The notes: generated by a model from the sequence alone, not told the origin. DNA of 64,000 nucleotides from AG41 sp036522815 (GCA_036522815.1 DATDFC010000118.1:1-64000), one strand, 5' to 3'. Counted from the stretch's first letter, positions 1-8,908 are shown. Program-made: numbers and translations.

Positions 1-141
1 TGGGGCATGCTGCCCAAGACCACGCTGTCGCGCCAGAAGGTGAAACAGATGCTGAAAGTGTACGGCGGACCGGATCATCCCCACGCGGCGCAGCAGCCGC
101 AGCCGCTCGGCGCGGCGGCGGCGAAGGCGGCGGCCCGATGA
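1..141 (+). CDS. rplM: 50S ribosomal protein L13, C-terminal part (5' end outside window)
   Basis: Frame 1 opens at the window edge and reads WGMLPKTTLSRQ...LKVYGGPDHPHAAQQP, the conserved C-terminal signature of ribosomal protein L13 (GMLPK, LKVY.G..HPH.AQ.P). An Ala-rich tail (positions 110-138) follows. Only 46 codons are present. The TGA stop overlaps the ATG of rpsI (ATGA), the usual rplM-rpsI pairing, so the two are probably translationally coupled. L13 is an early-assembly large-subunit protein. Confidence 0.93.
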   Translation, partial: WGMLPKTTLSRQKVKQMLKVYGGPDHPHAAQQPQPLGAAAAKAAAR

Positions 142-545
142 GCAGCGGCATCACGCCGGAGCTGCGCTGGCACGCGGTGGGACGCCGCAAGGTGGGCGTG
201 GCGCGCGTGTATCTCACGCCCGGCTCGGGGAAGTGGAACATCAACGGACGCACGCTGGGGGACTACTTCCCGCGGCCGTCGCTGGTGTCGCACATCCAGC
301 AGCCGTTCACGGCCACCGACACGCTGGGCGCCTTCGACGTGCGGGCGCTGTGCCGGGGCGGGGGCGTGACGGGGCAGGCGGGGGCGCTGCGGCTCGCGAT
401 CGCGCGGGCGCTGTGCCTGGCGGACGAGCAGCACCGTAAGAAGCTGCGGGAGCAGGGGCTGCTGACGCGCGATCCGCGCGTGGTGGAGCGCAAGAAGCCG
501 GGGCGGGCGGGCGCGCGCAAGCGGTTCCAGTTCAGTAAGAGATAG
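138..545 (+). CDS. rpsI: 30S ribosomal protein S9
   Basis: 135 aa, close to the family length of about 130. It shows the S9 hallmarks: GRRKVGVARVYL near the N-terminus, the central GGG.TGQAGA segment (about residues 77-84), and the basic C-terminus ending KRFQFSKR that reaches the ribosomal P site. The start overlaps the rplM stop. A hairpin repeat follows before rpsB. Confidence 0.97.
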   Translation: MSSGITPELRWHAVGRRKVGVARVYLTPGSGKWNINGRTLGDYFPRPSLVSHIQQPFTATDTLGAFDVRALCRGGGVTGQAGALRLAIARALCLADEQHRKKLREQGLLTRDPRVVERKKPGRAGARKRFQFSKR

Positions 546-550
546 TTGCA

Positions 551-597
551 CGACGCTACGACGCTACGTTGTACGTATGACGTAGCGACGTAGCGAC
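551..597. repeat. Imperfect palindromic repeat, copy 1 (REP-like hairpin)
   Basis: The left arm GACGCTACGACGCTACGT pairs with the right arm ACGTAGCGACGTAGCGAC around a short TGTACGT-centred loop. The core ACGCTACGTTGTACG recurs at 12684-12700. There is no T-run, so it is not a classic rho-independent terminator. It could act as an mRNA 3'-end or processing hairpin between rpsI and rpsB. Confidence 0.7.
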
Positions 598-703
598 GAT
601 AACGGATCACAACACACACGTCGCTCGATCGCGTGATGGGTCCCCTGCGGGGGTATCGCGCGAGATGACAGCGGCGGCGGACAGAACCCAGGGAAGGGAG
701 TGC

Positions 704-1585
704 ATGGCGCAGCCTCAGTTGCAGGACCTGCTGGAAGCGGGTGTCCATTTCGGTCATCAGACGCGCCGCTGGAATCCCAAGATGCGCCGGTTCATCTTCG
801 CCGAGCGCTCCGGCATTTACATCATCGATCTCCAGAAGACGCTGCGGCAGATCGAGGCGGCGCAGGACCTGTTGCGCGGCGTGGTGCTGAAGGGCGACGG
901 GGTGCTGTTCGTCTGCACCAAGAAGCAGCTCAAGAACATCCTCCAGGCGGAAGCGCAGCGCTGCGGGGCGTTCTATGTGACGGAGCGGTGGCTGGGCGGG
1001 ACGCTCACGAACTTCCAGACGATCAAGAAGCAGATCAAGCGGCTGAAGGAGCTGGAGCAGGGCACCGCGGAAGGCGAGTTCGAGAACTACACCAAGAAAG
1101 AGCAGCTGCTGTTCGACCGGGAGCGGGTGAAGCTGGAGAAGTATCTCTCCGGCATCAAGAACATGAGCCGCCTGCCCGGCGCGTTGTTCGTGGTGGACTC
1201 GAAGAAGGAGCGGATCGCCGTCGCCGAGGCGAACAAGCTGGGGATTCCGGTGGTCGCGATCGTGGACACGAACGCCGATCCCGACCTGATCAACGTGCCG
1301 ATTCCCGGCAACGACGACGCGATCCGGGCGGTCTCGCTGATCACCGCGGCGGTCTCGGACGTGATCGGCGAAGCGCGCCGCCAGATGCCGCTGCACGATG
1401 CGGCCGAAGAGGGCGAGGGCGTGACCTACTCGACCGAGACGGGCGTCGAGGCGGAGGCGGAAGGCGATAAGAAGAAGAAGCCGGCGCGGCGCAAGCGGCG
1501 GCCCAAGCCGGAGGCGATCGCGGCGCGGCTCAAGACGGAGGAGGGGCCGGCCCCAGCGGAATCGAGCGGCGGGGGTGAAGGCTAA
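704..1585 (+). CDS. rpsB: 30S ribosomal protein S2
   Basis: 293 aa. The ATG at 704 is chosen over an upstream in-frame ATG at 665 because it carries a strong ribosome binding site (GGGAAGGGAG, 3 nt away) and gives the conserved start MAQPQLQDLLEAGVHFGHQT. Family motifs are visible: GVHFGHQTRRWNPKM, RWLGGTLTNF, LPGALFVVDSKKE, IPVVAIVDTNADP. The C-terminus after about residue 235 is a basic/acidic extension beyond the usual S2 fold. Followed by tsf, the classical rpsB-tsf pair. Confidence 0.97.
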   Translation: MAQPQLQDLLEAGVHFGHQTRRWNPKMRRFIFAERSGIYIIDLQKTLRQIEAAQDLLRGVVLKGDGVLFVCTKKQLKNILQAEAQRCGAFYVTERWLGGTLTNFQTIKKQIKRLKELEQGTAEGEFENYTKKEQLLFDRERVKLEKYLSGIKNMSRLPGALFVVDSKKERIAVAEANKLGIPVVAIVDTNADPDLINVPIPGNDDAIRAVSLITAAVSDVIGEARRQMPLHDAAEEGEGVTYSTETGVEAEAEGDKKKKPARRKRRPKPEAIAARLKTEEGPAPAESSGGGEG

Positions 1586-1617
1586 CCGTCCGATCCGTTC
1601 CTGGTGACAGCACTGAC

Positions 1618-1658
1618 CGCCGCCCTCTCGAGCCCCACGGCGCGAGGGCGGCGTTTTT
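1618..1658 (+). terminator. Rho-independent terminator/attenuator between rpsB and tsf
   Basis: A 10-bp GC stem (CGCCGCCCTC at 1618-1627 with GAGGGCGGCG at 1644-1653) is directly followed by TTTTT. It probably reduces read-through from rpsB into tsf, as the partial terminator between these genes does in other bacteria. Confidence 0.75.
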
Positions 1659-1673
1659 GCGAGGAGTGAGGAG

Positions 1674-2282
1674 ATGGCGACGGTGAAAGAGATTCCGGCA
1701 AAACTGGTGGCCGAGCTGCGCGCCCGTACCGGCGCCGGCATGATGGACTGCAAGAAGGCGCTGGAGGAGACCGGCGGCGACCTGGACAAGGCGGCGGAGG
1801 CACTGCGCAAGAGCGGCGCCGTCAAGGCCGAGAAGCGCGCCGGTCGGGAAGCGACACAAGGGCTCATCGGGTCGTACGTGCACCACGACGGCTCGATCGG
1901 CGCGCTGGTGGAGCTCAATTGCGAGACCGACTTCGTGGCGCGCACCCCGGAGTTCAAAGAGCTCGCCAAGGAGCTGGCCATGCACGTCGCCTCGGCGAAG
2001 CCACTGGCCCTCCGGATCGAGGACTTGCCCGGGGACGTGGTGGAGCGCGAACGACGCGTCTACATGGAGCAGGTAGCGCAACAGAAAAAACCGGAGAACA
2101 TCCGCGCCAAGATCGTGGACGGCATGCTGAAGAAGTTCTACGAGGAGAACGTCCTGCTGGAGCAGCGGTACGTGCGCGACGACAAGCGCACCATCGGCGA
2201 GCTCGTTAAGGAGTTGTCCGCCAAGACGGGCGAAAACGTGCAGCTGCGTCGTTTCGTCCGGTTCGAGCGCGGAGGGGTGTGA
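1674..2282 (+). CDS. tsf: Translation elongation factor Ts
   Basis: 202 aa, the short EF-Ts form (the E. coli protein is about 283 aa; Thermus-type proteins are about 200). The N-terminal UBA-like module has the signature LRARTGAGMMDCKKALEETG (residues about 14-33), followed by GLIGSYVHHDGSIGALVELN and CETDFVARTPEF. It is the nucleotide-exchange factor for EF-Tu. The RBS is GGAGTGAGGAG just before ATG. The stop abuts pyrH. Confidence 0.96.
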   Translation: MATVKEIPAKLVAELRARTGAGMMDCKKALEETGGDLDKAAEALRKSGAVKAEKRAGREATQGLIGSYVHHDGSIGALVELNCETDFVARTPEFKELAKELAMHVASAKPLALRIEDLPGDVVERERRVYMEQVAQQKKPENIRAKIVDGMLKKFYEENVLLEQRYVRDDKRTIGELVKELSAKTGENVQLRRFVRFERGGV

Positions 2283-3023
2283 GTGGCGACGGCCCCCGCC
2301 CCCCGGGCGCGGCTCGCCTACCCGCGGGCGCTGCTCAAGCTCTCGGGTGAGGCGTTCGCGGGAGACCGGGGCGCGGGCGGCGGCATCGACTTCGGGGTGA
2401 TCGATCGCCTGGGCGACGAGCTCAAGGGCGTGGCCGCGCTGGGGGTGCAGCTGGGCCTGGTGGTGGGCGGCGGCAACATCCTGCGCGGCACGGCGGCGAG
2501 CGAGCAGGGAATGGATCGCGTCTCCGCGGATTACATGGGCATGCTCGCCACCGTGATCAACGCGCTCGCGCTGCAGGACATTCTCGAGAAGAAGGGCGTG
2601 GACACGCGCGTCATGAGCGCGATCCGGATGGAAGAGCTGGCGGAGCCCTACATCCGGCGGCGCGCCGTGCGGCACCTCGAAAAGGGTCGGATGGTGATCT
2701 TCGCCGGCGGCACCGGGAACCCGTACTTTTCCACCGATACGGCGGCGGTGCTGCGGGCGCTCGAGGTCGAGGCGAAACTGATCCTCAAGGCGACCAACGT
2801 GGACGGCGTGTACACGGCGGATCCCAAGCAGGACCCCAAGGCAAAGTTTCTGCCGGAGCTCTCGTTCCGCGACGCGCTGGTGAACGGCTACGCCGTGATG
2901 GACGCGAACGCGTTCGGGCTGTGCAAGGAGAACAAGCTCCCCATCGTGGTGTTCAACATCAACCAGCCGGGCGCCACGGCCAGGGTGCTGGCCGGCGAGC
3001 GTGTCGGCACCATCGTGCAATGA
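2283..3023 (+). CDS. pyrH: Uridylate kinase (UMP kinase)
   Basis: 246 aa with a GTG start immediately after the tsf stop (TGA-GTG). Amino-acid kinase fold: LLKLSGEAFAG at the N-terminus, VVGGGNILRG, GTGNPYFSTDTAAVLRA and ATNVDGVYTADP, all diagnostic of bacterial hexameric UMP kinase, which makes UDP for pyrimidine nucleotides. The stop overlaps frr (ATGA). Confidence 0.96.
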   Translation: MATAPAPRARLAYPRALLKLSGEAFAGDRGAGGGIDFGVIDRLGDELKGVAALGVQLGLVVGGGNILRGTAASEQGMDRVSADYMGMLATVINALALQDILEKKGVDTRVMSAIRMEELAEPYIRRRAVRHLEKGRMVIFAGGTGNPYFSTDTAAVLRALEVEAKLILKATNVDGVYTADPKQDPKAKFLPELSFRDALVNGYAVMDANAFGLCKENKLPIVVFNINQPGATARVLAGERVGTIVQ

Positions 3024-3580
3024 GCCCCTCCACCCTGGCGGACCACGTCAAGCAGGCCAAGCAGGCGATGGACAAGGCGGTGGACGCGGTAAAGCGGGAG
3101 TTCGCCACGGTGCGCACGGGGAAAGCGACGACCGCGCTGCTGGACCTGGTGCGGGTCGAGGCCTACGGGAACGAAATGCCGCTGAACCAGGTGGCGAGCG
3201 TGGCGGCGCCGGAGCCGAAGCTGCTCACCATCCAGCCCTGGGACAAGTCGCTCCTCAAAGCCGTGGAAAAAGCCATCCTCGCGTCCGACCTCGGTCTCAC
3301 CCCCTCCAACGACGGCAACATCATCCGCATCCCGCTGCCGCCCCTCACCGAGGAGCGGCGCCGCGAGCTGGTGAAGGTGGTGCACAAGTTCGCCGAAGAG
3401 GGCCGCGTCGCCGTGCGGCACGCGCGCACCGAGGCGATCAGCCGCATCAAGAAGACCGAGCACGTCTCGGACGACGAGAAGAAGCACACCGAGAAGGACG
3501 TGCAGAAGGCCCACGACGAGCACCTCAAGCTCGTGGACGAGGCGGTCAAGGCGAAGGAAGCGGAGATCATGGAGGTCTAG
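3020..3580 (+). CDS. frr: Ribosome recycling factor
   Basis: 186 aa, typical RRF length. Motifs: REFATVRTGKAT, QPWDKSLLKAVEKAI, SDLGLTPSNDGNIIRIPLPPLTEERRRELVK and a helical C-terminus. With EF-G it splits post-termination ribosomes. The ATG overlaps the pyrH stop, in the conserved tsf-pyrH-frr-uppS order. Confidence 0.96.
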   Translation: MSPSTLADHVKQAKQAMDKAVDAVKREFATVRTGKATTALLDLVRVEAYGNEMPLNQVASVAAPEPKLLTIQPWDKSLLKAVEKAILASDLGLTPSNDGNIIRIPLPPLTEERRRELVKVVHKFAEEGRVAVRHARTEAISRIKKTEHVSDDEKKHTEKDVQKAHDEHLKLVDEAVKAKEAEIMEV

Positions 3581-3582
3581 CG

Positions 3583-4323
3583 ATGGCGGACGACCTGCTC
3601 GCGCAGATCCGCGGTAATGGGGTCGTCCCGCGCCACGTGGCCGTGATCATGGACGGCAACGGGCGCTGGGCCCGGGAGCGGAGCCTGCCGCGCCCGCTGG
3701 GCCATCGGGCCGGGATGAAAGCGGTGCGCGAGGTGGTGGAGGGCGCGATCGACGCCGGCGTCGAAGTGCTCACGCTGTTCGCGTTCTCGGCCGAGAACTG
3801 GCAGCGCCCCGCGACCGAGATCTCGGCGCTGATGGAGCTGCTCGAGGAATACATCGCGCGCGAAGTGGCGGAGCTGCGGGAGCAGGGCGTGGCCGTGCAC
3901 GTGCTGGGGGATCGCACCCGGCTCGCGCCCGGCGCCCGGGAAGCGGTGGAGCGCGTCGAGCACGAGACGCGCGACGGCGCCAAGCTGGCCCTGAACTTGT
4001 GCATCTCGTACTCGTCGCGCGCCGAGCTGACGCGCGCCGCGCGTCTCCTGGCCGAGGACGTGCTCAAGGGGGCGAAGCGGCTCGAGGACATCGGGGAAGA
4101 CGCGGTGCGCGAGAAGTTGTACACCGCTCCCTGGGGGGACCCCGATCTGCTGATCCGCACGTCGGGCGAGTACCGGCTGTCGAACTTCCTGCTGTGGCAG
4201 CTCGCCTACACGGAGCTGTACGTCACGCCCGTCCTCTGGCCCGACGTCACGCGTCGCGACCTGTTCGGGGCCATCCTCGATTACCAGCGGCGGGACCGGC
4301 GCTTCGGAAAAGTCCCGGTGTGA
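3583..4323 (+). CDS. uppS: Undecaprenyl diphosphate synthase (cis-prenyltransferase)
   Basis: 246 aa. It has the catalytic MDGNGRWA (Asp near residue 21), GHRAG, LTLFAFSAENW and RTSGEYRLSNFLLWQ motifs of UppS, which makes the C55 carrier lipid for peptidoglycan. Starts 2 nt after frr. The C-terminal GTG overlaps the GTG start of cdsA. Confidence 0.95.
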   Translation: MADDLLAQIRGNGVVPRHVAVIMDGNGRWARERSLPRPLGHRAGMKAVREVVEGAIDAGVEVLTLFAFSAENWQRPATEISALMELLEEYIAREVAELREQGVAVHVLGDRTRLAPGAREAVERVEHETRDGAKLALNLCISYSSRAELTRAARLLAEDVLKGAKRLEDIGEDAVREKLYTAPWGDPDLLIRTSGEYRLSNFLLWQLAYTELYVTPVLWPDVTRRDLFGAILDYQRRDRRFGKVPV

Positions 4324-5174
4324 TCTCGCGCAATCTGCTGGTCCGTATCGCTTTTGCCGTTCCGGCCATCGCCGCGACGCTGCTGCTGTTGCGGCTGGGC
4401 GGCTGGGCACTCGCCGGCGTGCTGGCGGTGCTGGGCGTGCTGGGCACGCGCGAGGTATACGACTTCGCGCGCGCGCAGGGCATCGAGCCGCTGGAATGGC
4501 CCGGCTTCATCGGCGCGGCCCTGTGCCCGCTCGCCGTCTACTGGGTGAAGGGCTACGCCGAGTGGGAGCCGGTGGTATACGTCGGCGCGGTGTGGCTGCT
4601 GGTGGTGCTGGTGGTGGGGGCCGCCCGCGGGCCGGACCATCGGCCCCTCACCGCGGTGGCCGTCACGGTGTTCGGAGGCATGTACGCGTCGGGGATGCTG
4701 TCGTTCATCGTGGCCATCCGGCACGGGCCGCACAGCGATGCCCACCAGCTCGGCTCGGTGGCCCTGGTCGTGCTGCCGCTCGTGGTGACCTGGATCTGCG
4801 ACACCTGCGCGATGGCGGCGGGGACGCTGGTGGGCGGACCGAAGCTCGCGCCGGTGTTGTCACCGCGGAAGACGTGGGCCGGTGCCGTGGGAGGACTGGT
4901 GGGCGGGCTTGCCGCGGCGCTGGCATACGGGCCACTGGTGCTCGACCGCGTCGCCTTGCGGCTCGACGTGTGGCAGCTGGTGACGGTGGGCGTGGTGGTG
5001 GCGGTGGCCGCCCAGGTGGGCGACGTGACCGAGTCGCTGTTCAAGCGCGAAGCGGGTGTGAAGGATTCCTCCTCGCTCATTCCGGGTCACGGCGGCGTGC
5101 TCGATCGGCTCGATTCGCTGTACTTCGTGCTGCCGCTCACGGCCGGCCTGTTCCGCATGTTCGGGGTCGCATGA
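4320..5174 (+). CDS. cdsA: Phosphatidate cytidylyltransferase
   Basis: 284 aa polytopic membrane protein starting at a GTG that overlaps the uppS stop (GTGTGA). About eight hydrophobic segments. The C-terminal signature is intact: SPRKTWAGAVGG, then DVTESLFKREAGVKDSSSLI and PGHGGVLDRLDS. Forms CDP-diacylglycerol for phospholipid synthesis. Confidence 0.93.
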   Translation: MISRNLLVRIAFAVPAIAATLLLLRLGGWALAGVLAVLGVLGTREVYDFARAQGIEPLEWPGFIGAALCPLAVYWVKGYAEWEPVVYVGAVWLLVVLVVGAARGPDHRPLTAVAVTVFGGMYASGMLSFIVAIRHGPHSDAHQLGSVALVVLPLVVTWICDTCAMAAGTLVGGPKLAPVLSPRKTWAGAVGGLVGGLAAALAYGPLVLDRVALRLDVWQLVTVGVVVAVAAQVGDVTESLFKREAGVKDSSSLIPGHGGVLDRLDSLYFVLPLTAGLFRMFGVA

Positions 5175-6298
5175 GCGTCGGCGTGGCGATTCTGGGCTCG
5201 ACCGGGTCGATCGGGTGCTCCACGCTGCAGGTGTTGGGGCGTCAGCGGGAACGGTTCCGGGTGACGGCGTTGACGGCGTACTCGAACGCGGAACTGCTCG
5301 AGCGTCAAGCAGCGGAGTGGAAACCGGCGTACCTGGGGCTGGTCAACGGCGGGAAAGGGGAAAGGGGAAAGGGGAAAGGGACGGCGTGTCTGGTCGAGGC
5401 CGCGACGCATCCCGACGTGCAGATCGTGGTGAATGCGGTCGTGGGTGCGGCGGGGCTCGAGGCGACCCTGGCGGCACTCAAGGCCGGGAAGCGCGTGGCG
5501 CTCGCCAACAAGGAGACGCTGGTGATGGCGGGCGAGCTGGTCACCCGCACGGCGCGCGAGGGGGGCGGGGAGATCGTCCCGGTCGACTCGGAGCACAGCG
5601 CGGTGCTGCAGTGCGTCACCGGGCGGCAGCCGGCGGAGCTGGCCCGGCTCATCCTGACGGCATCGGGCGGGCCGTTCCGCACCTGGACGGCGGAGCGCGT
5701 GGCCGGCGCCACCGTGGACGAAGCGCTGCGCCACCCCACCTGGAAGATGGGGAAGAAGATCACCGTCGATTCCGCCACGCTCGTCAACAAGGCGCTCGAG
5801 GTGATCGAGGCGCACTACCTGTTCCGCCTGCCGTACGACGCGGTGGAGGTGGTGGTGCATCCCCAGTCGGTGGTGCACGCCTTCGTCGAGTTCGTGGACG
5901 GCTCCGTGCTGGCCCAGGTGGGCTTCCCCACGATGGAGCTGCCGATTCTCTACGCTCTCACTCACCCGCGGCGCGTCCCGGACGCGGGCACGCGCCGGTT
6001 CGATCCGGTGGCGGCGGGGACGCTCACGTTCGAGCCCGTGTCGCCCGAGCTCTATCCTGCGTACCGGTTGGGGCGAGCGGCGGCGGGGGCGGGCGGCACC
6101 GCGGCGACGGCGTTCAACGCGGCCAACGAGGTGGCGGTAGAGCTGTTTCTCGCGGGAAAGATCCGCTTCGGCAAGATCGGCGAGACGATCGCGCGCGTGC
6201 TCGACGGGCACCAGGCGGGCGATGCCGGGACGCTCGAGGCGGTACTCGCCGCCGACGCGGAGGCGCGCCGGTTGGCGCGGGAGGCCGCGTGCCGCTGA
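5171..6298 (+). CDS. dxr: 1-deoxy-D-xylulose 5-phosphate reductoisomerase
   Basis: 375 aa. NADPH-binding GSTGSIG at the N-terminus, ANKETLVMAG, the metal/substrate motif VDSEHSAVLQC and ASGGPFRTW identify DXR, the committed step of the MEP isoprenoid pathway. This fits the neighbouring uppS. Around residues 60-70 it carries a Gly/Lys-rich insertion encoded by four tandem GGGAAAG heptamers (5351-5378), between the first strands of the NADPH domain. The start overlaps the cdsA stop. Confidence 0.94.
   Translation: MSVGVAILGSTGSIGCSTLQVLGRQRERFRVTALTAYSNAELLERQAAEWKPAYLGLVNGGKGERGKGKGTACLVEAATHPDVQIVVNAVVGAAGLEATLAALKAGKRVALANKETLVMAGELVTRTAREGGGEIVPVDSEHSAVLQCVTGRQPAELARLILTASGGPFRTWTAERVAGATVDEALRHPTWKMGKKITVDSATLVNKALEVIEAHYLFRLPYDAVEVVVHPQSVVHAFVEFVDGSVLAQVGFPTMELPILYALTHPRRVPDAGTRRFDPVAAGTLTFEPVSPELYPAYRLGRAAAGAGGTAATAFNAANEVAVELFLAGKIRFGKIGETIARVLDGHQAGDAGTLEAVLAADAEARRLAREAACR
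5351..5380 (+). repeat. Heptanucleotide tandem repeat in dxr
   Basis: Four exact units of GGGAAAG (plus GG) inside the dxr reading frame, encoding Lys/Gly. A change of one unit would shift the frame by 1. Similar degenerate heptamers occur in the genes at 7649 and 11412. Confidence 0.85.
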
Positions 6299-7665
6299 CG
6301 CTCGCCGCGTTCATCGTGGTGATCGGCGTGCTCATTTTCATTCACGAGGCGGGCCACTTCGTCGTCGCCAAGGTGGTCGGCATCCAGGTGCTGCGCTTCT
6401 CGCTCGGCTTCGGCCGGCCGATCCTGCGGTGGCGCCGCGGGGAGACGGAGTACTGGATCTCCTGGATTCCGTTCGGCGGCTACGTGAAGATGGCGGGGCT
6501 CGAAGACGAAGGCATGGCGGGCGAGCTGGAAGGGGGCGCGAGCGCCGAGCCGATCGATCCCGCGCGCGCCTTCGACAAGAAGCCGGTGGCCGTCCGGCTG
6601 ATGGTCGTGTGCGCCGGCGTGGCGATGAACGCGCTGCTGGCGTTCGTCATCTTCGCGGCGCTGGCCGGCAGCGTGGGCACGCCGGAGCTGAACACCACCC
6701 AGATCGACTCGGTGGTCACGGCGCGGCTCCCGGCCGGCGCGCGCGCGCTGGCATCGCTCGCGCCGGGCGACCGCATCGTGCGCATCAACGACGACACGAT
6801 CCGCACCTGGGACGACGTGGTGCGGCAGATCGTCAGCGGTCCCGCCGGGCTCAAGTTCCACGTCGCCGGGCGAGCCGAGCCGCTGGTGATCGACCTGGGG
6901 CAGGGAGGATTGGCGACGCGCCAGGCCGTGGCGGATGCGCTCGTACCCGAGGTTCCGGTCGTGGTGCAGCGCCTGGAAGAGGGGCGGCCGGCGCTACGCG
7001 CCGGGCTCAAACCGGGCGACGTGGTGGTCGCCCTGGACGGGGCGCCGGTACGGTCAGTCGAGCGCTTTCTCGAGCGCATCTGGATCAGCGGGGGACGGCC
7101 GATGGCGTTCCAGGTGCAGCGCGGCGACACGCGCCTCTCCTTCACGATCGTGCCCGACACCGCGACCGGGGTCGATCCCCAGTACCCCAAGCGTCCGCGC
7201 ACCTACGGATTCATCGGAGCGCAGCTAAAACCCGGCGTCACGCGGGTGCGCAAACCGCCGGGCGAGGCGATCGCGAGCGGGTGGCAGGAAACGACGCGCA
7301 CCGCCGTCATCATCCTCGGCTTCCTCAAGGGGCTTGTCTTGGGTCAGATCTCGGTGCGCGACATCGGCGGACCGATCGGCGTGGCCCAGATGTCGGGCCA
7401 GGCGGCCCGACTCGGTCTCGACTGGCTGCTGCGCTTCATGGCGTTCTTCTCGATCAACCTGGCGATCCTCAATCTGCTGCCGATCCCGATCCTGGACGGC
7501 GGGCAGGTGGTGTTCCTCGTCGCCGAGGCGGTGCGGCGCAAGCCGCTGCCGCTCGAGCTGCGGCTGCGCCTCACGCAGATCGGGTTCGTGGTGCTGCTCG
7601 GCATCATGATCCTCGCCACCTCGAACGACGTGTTGCGCTGGCTGGGGCATGTCTTCAAGCATTAG
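6289..7665 (+). CDS. rseP: RIP metalloprotease RseP (site-2 protease)
   Basis: 458 aa, GTG start at 6289 overlapping the end of dxr. The N-terminal segment carries the zinc motif HEAGHF (about residues 18-23). Two PDZ-like regions (about residues 140-290) precede the C-terminal membrane part with NLLPIPILDGGQ, which supplies the third zinc ligand. Intramembrane cleavage of anti-sigma factors and signal peptides. The dxr-rseP order is conserved in many bacteria. Confidence 0.93.
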   Translation: MPLTLAAFIVVIGVLIFIHEAGHFVVAKVVGIQVLRFSLGFGRPILRWRRGETEYWISWIPFGGYVKMAGLEDEGMAGELEGGASAEPIDPARAFDKKPVAVRLMVVCAGVAMNALLAFVIFAALAGSVGTPELNTTQIDSVVTARLPAGARALASLAPGDRIVRINDDTIRTWDDVVRQIVSGPAGLKFHVAGRAEPLVIDLGQGGLATRQAVADALVPEVPVVVQRLEEGRPALRAGLKPGDVVVALDGAPVRSVERFLERIWISGGRPMAFQVQRGDTRLSFTIVPDTATGVDPQYPKRPRTYGFIGAQLKPGVTRVRKPPGEAIASGWQETTRTAVIILGFLKGLVLGQISVRDIGGPIGVAQMSGQAARLGLDWLLRFMAFFSINLAILNLLPIPILDGGQVVFLVAEAVRRKPLPLELRLRLTQIGFVVLLGIMILATSNDVLRWLGHVFKH

Positions 7666-8026
7666 GCCGGAGCTGGAGGGCTTCGTCGCGGGGCGCGTGA
7701 AAGCGGAGCGGTTGGTGATCGCCGTCTCGGCGGCGTACTACCGGGACTCGAGAAACGGGAATCGGGAAACGTTACGCCCCCTGATCGATGTGATCGATCG
7801 CGCCTCGCCGGGGATCGTGGAGCTGGGGATCGTGGCGGGCGGGGCGGGGTTCGAGATCAGGCTGGCGGAGCGGCCGTTTCCGAAGGAACACGAATCGGAA
7901 CTCAAGCGGGCTGCCGAGGCGGTACTCGCGGGAATGGGGAAAGGGGAAACGGGAAAGGTGGAGCCCACGAACGCCACCGGCCTCTGGTCTTGGATCCGCC
8001 GCCTGTTCAGCCGCGCGTCACCCTGA
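7649..8026 (+). CDS. Hypothetical protein after rseP
   Basis: 125 aa, ATG overlapping the rseP 3' end by 17 nt. I recognise no family. The middle (IDVIDRASPGIVELGIVAGG) looks folded. It carries two heptamer-repeat tracts (7750-7770 and 7930-7957), which encode the low-complexity stretches RNGNRET and GMGKGETGK. The C-terminus WSWIRRLFSRASP is amphipathic. It overlaps the 3' end of the convergent kinase gene by 9 bp. Confidence 0.6.
   Translation: MSSSIRPELEGFVAGRVKAERLVIAVSAAYYRDSRNGNRETLRPLIDVIDRASPGIVELGIVAGGAGFEIRLAERPFPKEHESELKRAAEAVLAGMGKGETGKVEPTNATGLWSWIRRLFSRASP
7750..7770 (+). repeat. Degenerate heptamer repeat, GGGAAAC type
   Basis: Three units (GAGAAAC, GGGAATC, GGGAAAC) in frame in the gene at 7649. 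21 bp, so it adds seven codons without changing frame. Confidence 0.7.
7930..7957 (+). repeat. Degenerate heptamer repeat, second tract
   Basis: Four units (GGGAATG, GGGAAAG, GGGAAAC, GGGAAAG) in the same gene as the tract at 7750. Confidence 0.7.
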
Positions 8027-8902
8027 CCACCAGCGCCGTAACCGACCCAGCAGCCCATCCGCCCCGCCGTCTTTCCCACCGAGGTCGGCGAGCAAATCGG
8101 CGGCATCGCGATAGCGGTCGTCGGGATGCTTCGCCAGGCACTTCATCACCACACGCTCGAACCGCTTGGACAGCTCCGGGCGCTTCTTGCGGAGCGACGG
8201 GGGCGTGTCCTCCACGTGCATGCGCGCCAGCTCGAACCAGTCGTTCGACGTAAACGGCACCTCCCCCGTCGCCGCCTTGAAGAGCGTCACGCCGAGCGCG
8301 TAGAGATCCACGCGCGCGTCGAGCGGGCGACCCTGGGCCTGCTCGGGAGACAGGTACTGCGGCGTCCCGATGGTCATGTTCACGCCGGTGGAGGCGACGT
8401 AGCCCGAGAGCGCGCGCGCGATGCCGAAGTCCGAGATCACGGCGCTGCCGTCGGAGTGGAGCAGGATGTTGTCGGGCTTCAGGTCGCGGTGGATCACGCC
8501 CTGCGCGTGGGCGAAGCCGAGCCCCTGGGCCACGTCGCCGGCGATGCGGACGATGTCCGCTTCGGGGAGCGGGCCCTCGCGCTGCAATCGCGCGGCGAGC
8601 GAATCGGCGCACAGGTCCATCCCGAAGTACACGTAGTTGCCGGAGCGCGCCACGAAGCGGATACGGATGATGTTGGGATGCTTGAGCTGCGCCGCGGTCT
8701 CGGCCTCGTTGCGGAAGCGGCGCTCGAACTGGGGGTCGCCGGCGTAGCGCGGCATCAGGACCTTCACGGCGACGGGGGACCCGTCCAGCTCATGGCCGCG
8801 GAACACCCAGGCGAAGCCACCCTGGCCGAGCAGCCGCTCCAGGTCGTAGGGGCCGACGGTGCGTCCGACCAGGTCGGTGGGCGGCGGAGGCGCGTGGGTC
8901 AC
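8018..8902 (-). CDS. Serine/threonine protein kinase (Hanks type)
   Basis: 294 aa, the only - strand gene in the first 41 kb. All kinase motifs are present: G-loop LGQGGFAWVF, the VAVKVL lysine, catalytic HRDLKPDN, SDFGIA (DFG), APE-equivalent LSPEQAQG, and DARVDLYALG. No transmembrane segment or PASTA repeat is visible after the kinase domain, so it is a soluble kinase of unknown target. Divergent from rpsO, convergent with the gene at 7649. Confidence 0.93.
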   Translation of the reverse strand: MTHAPPPPTDLVGRTVGPYDLERLLGQGGFAWVFRGHELDGSPVAVKVLMPRYAGDPQFERRFRNEAETAAQLKHPNIIRIRFVARSGNYVYFGMDLCADSLAARLQREGPLPEADIVRIAGDVAQGLGFAHAQGVIHRDLKPDNILLHSDGSAVISDFGIARALSGYVASTGVNMTIGTPQYLSPEQAQGRPLDARVDLYALGVTLFKAATGEVPFTSNDWFELARMHVEDTPPSLRKKRPELSKRFERVVMKCLAKHPDDRYRDAADLLADLGGKDGGADGLLGRLRRWWSG

Positions 8903-8908
8903 GAGGCC

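Noticed and set aside
263..3020. Long - strand open frames opposite rpsB, tsf and pyrH
   Set aside because: High GC opens antisense frames; their translations are Arg/His/Leu-rich and match no family, while the + strand genes are certain.
7649..8026. RimP (ribosome maturation factor) after rseP
   Set aside because: Length is near but the sequence shows none of the RimP conserved strands; kept as hypothetical.
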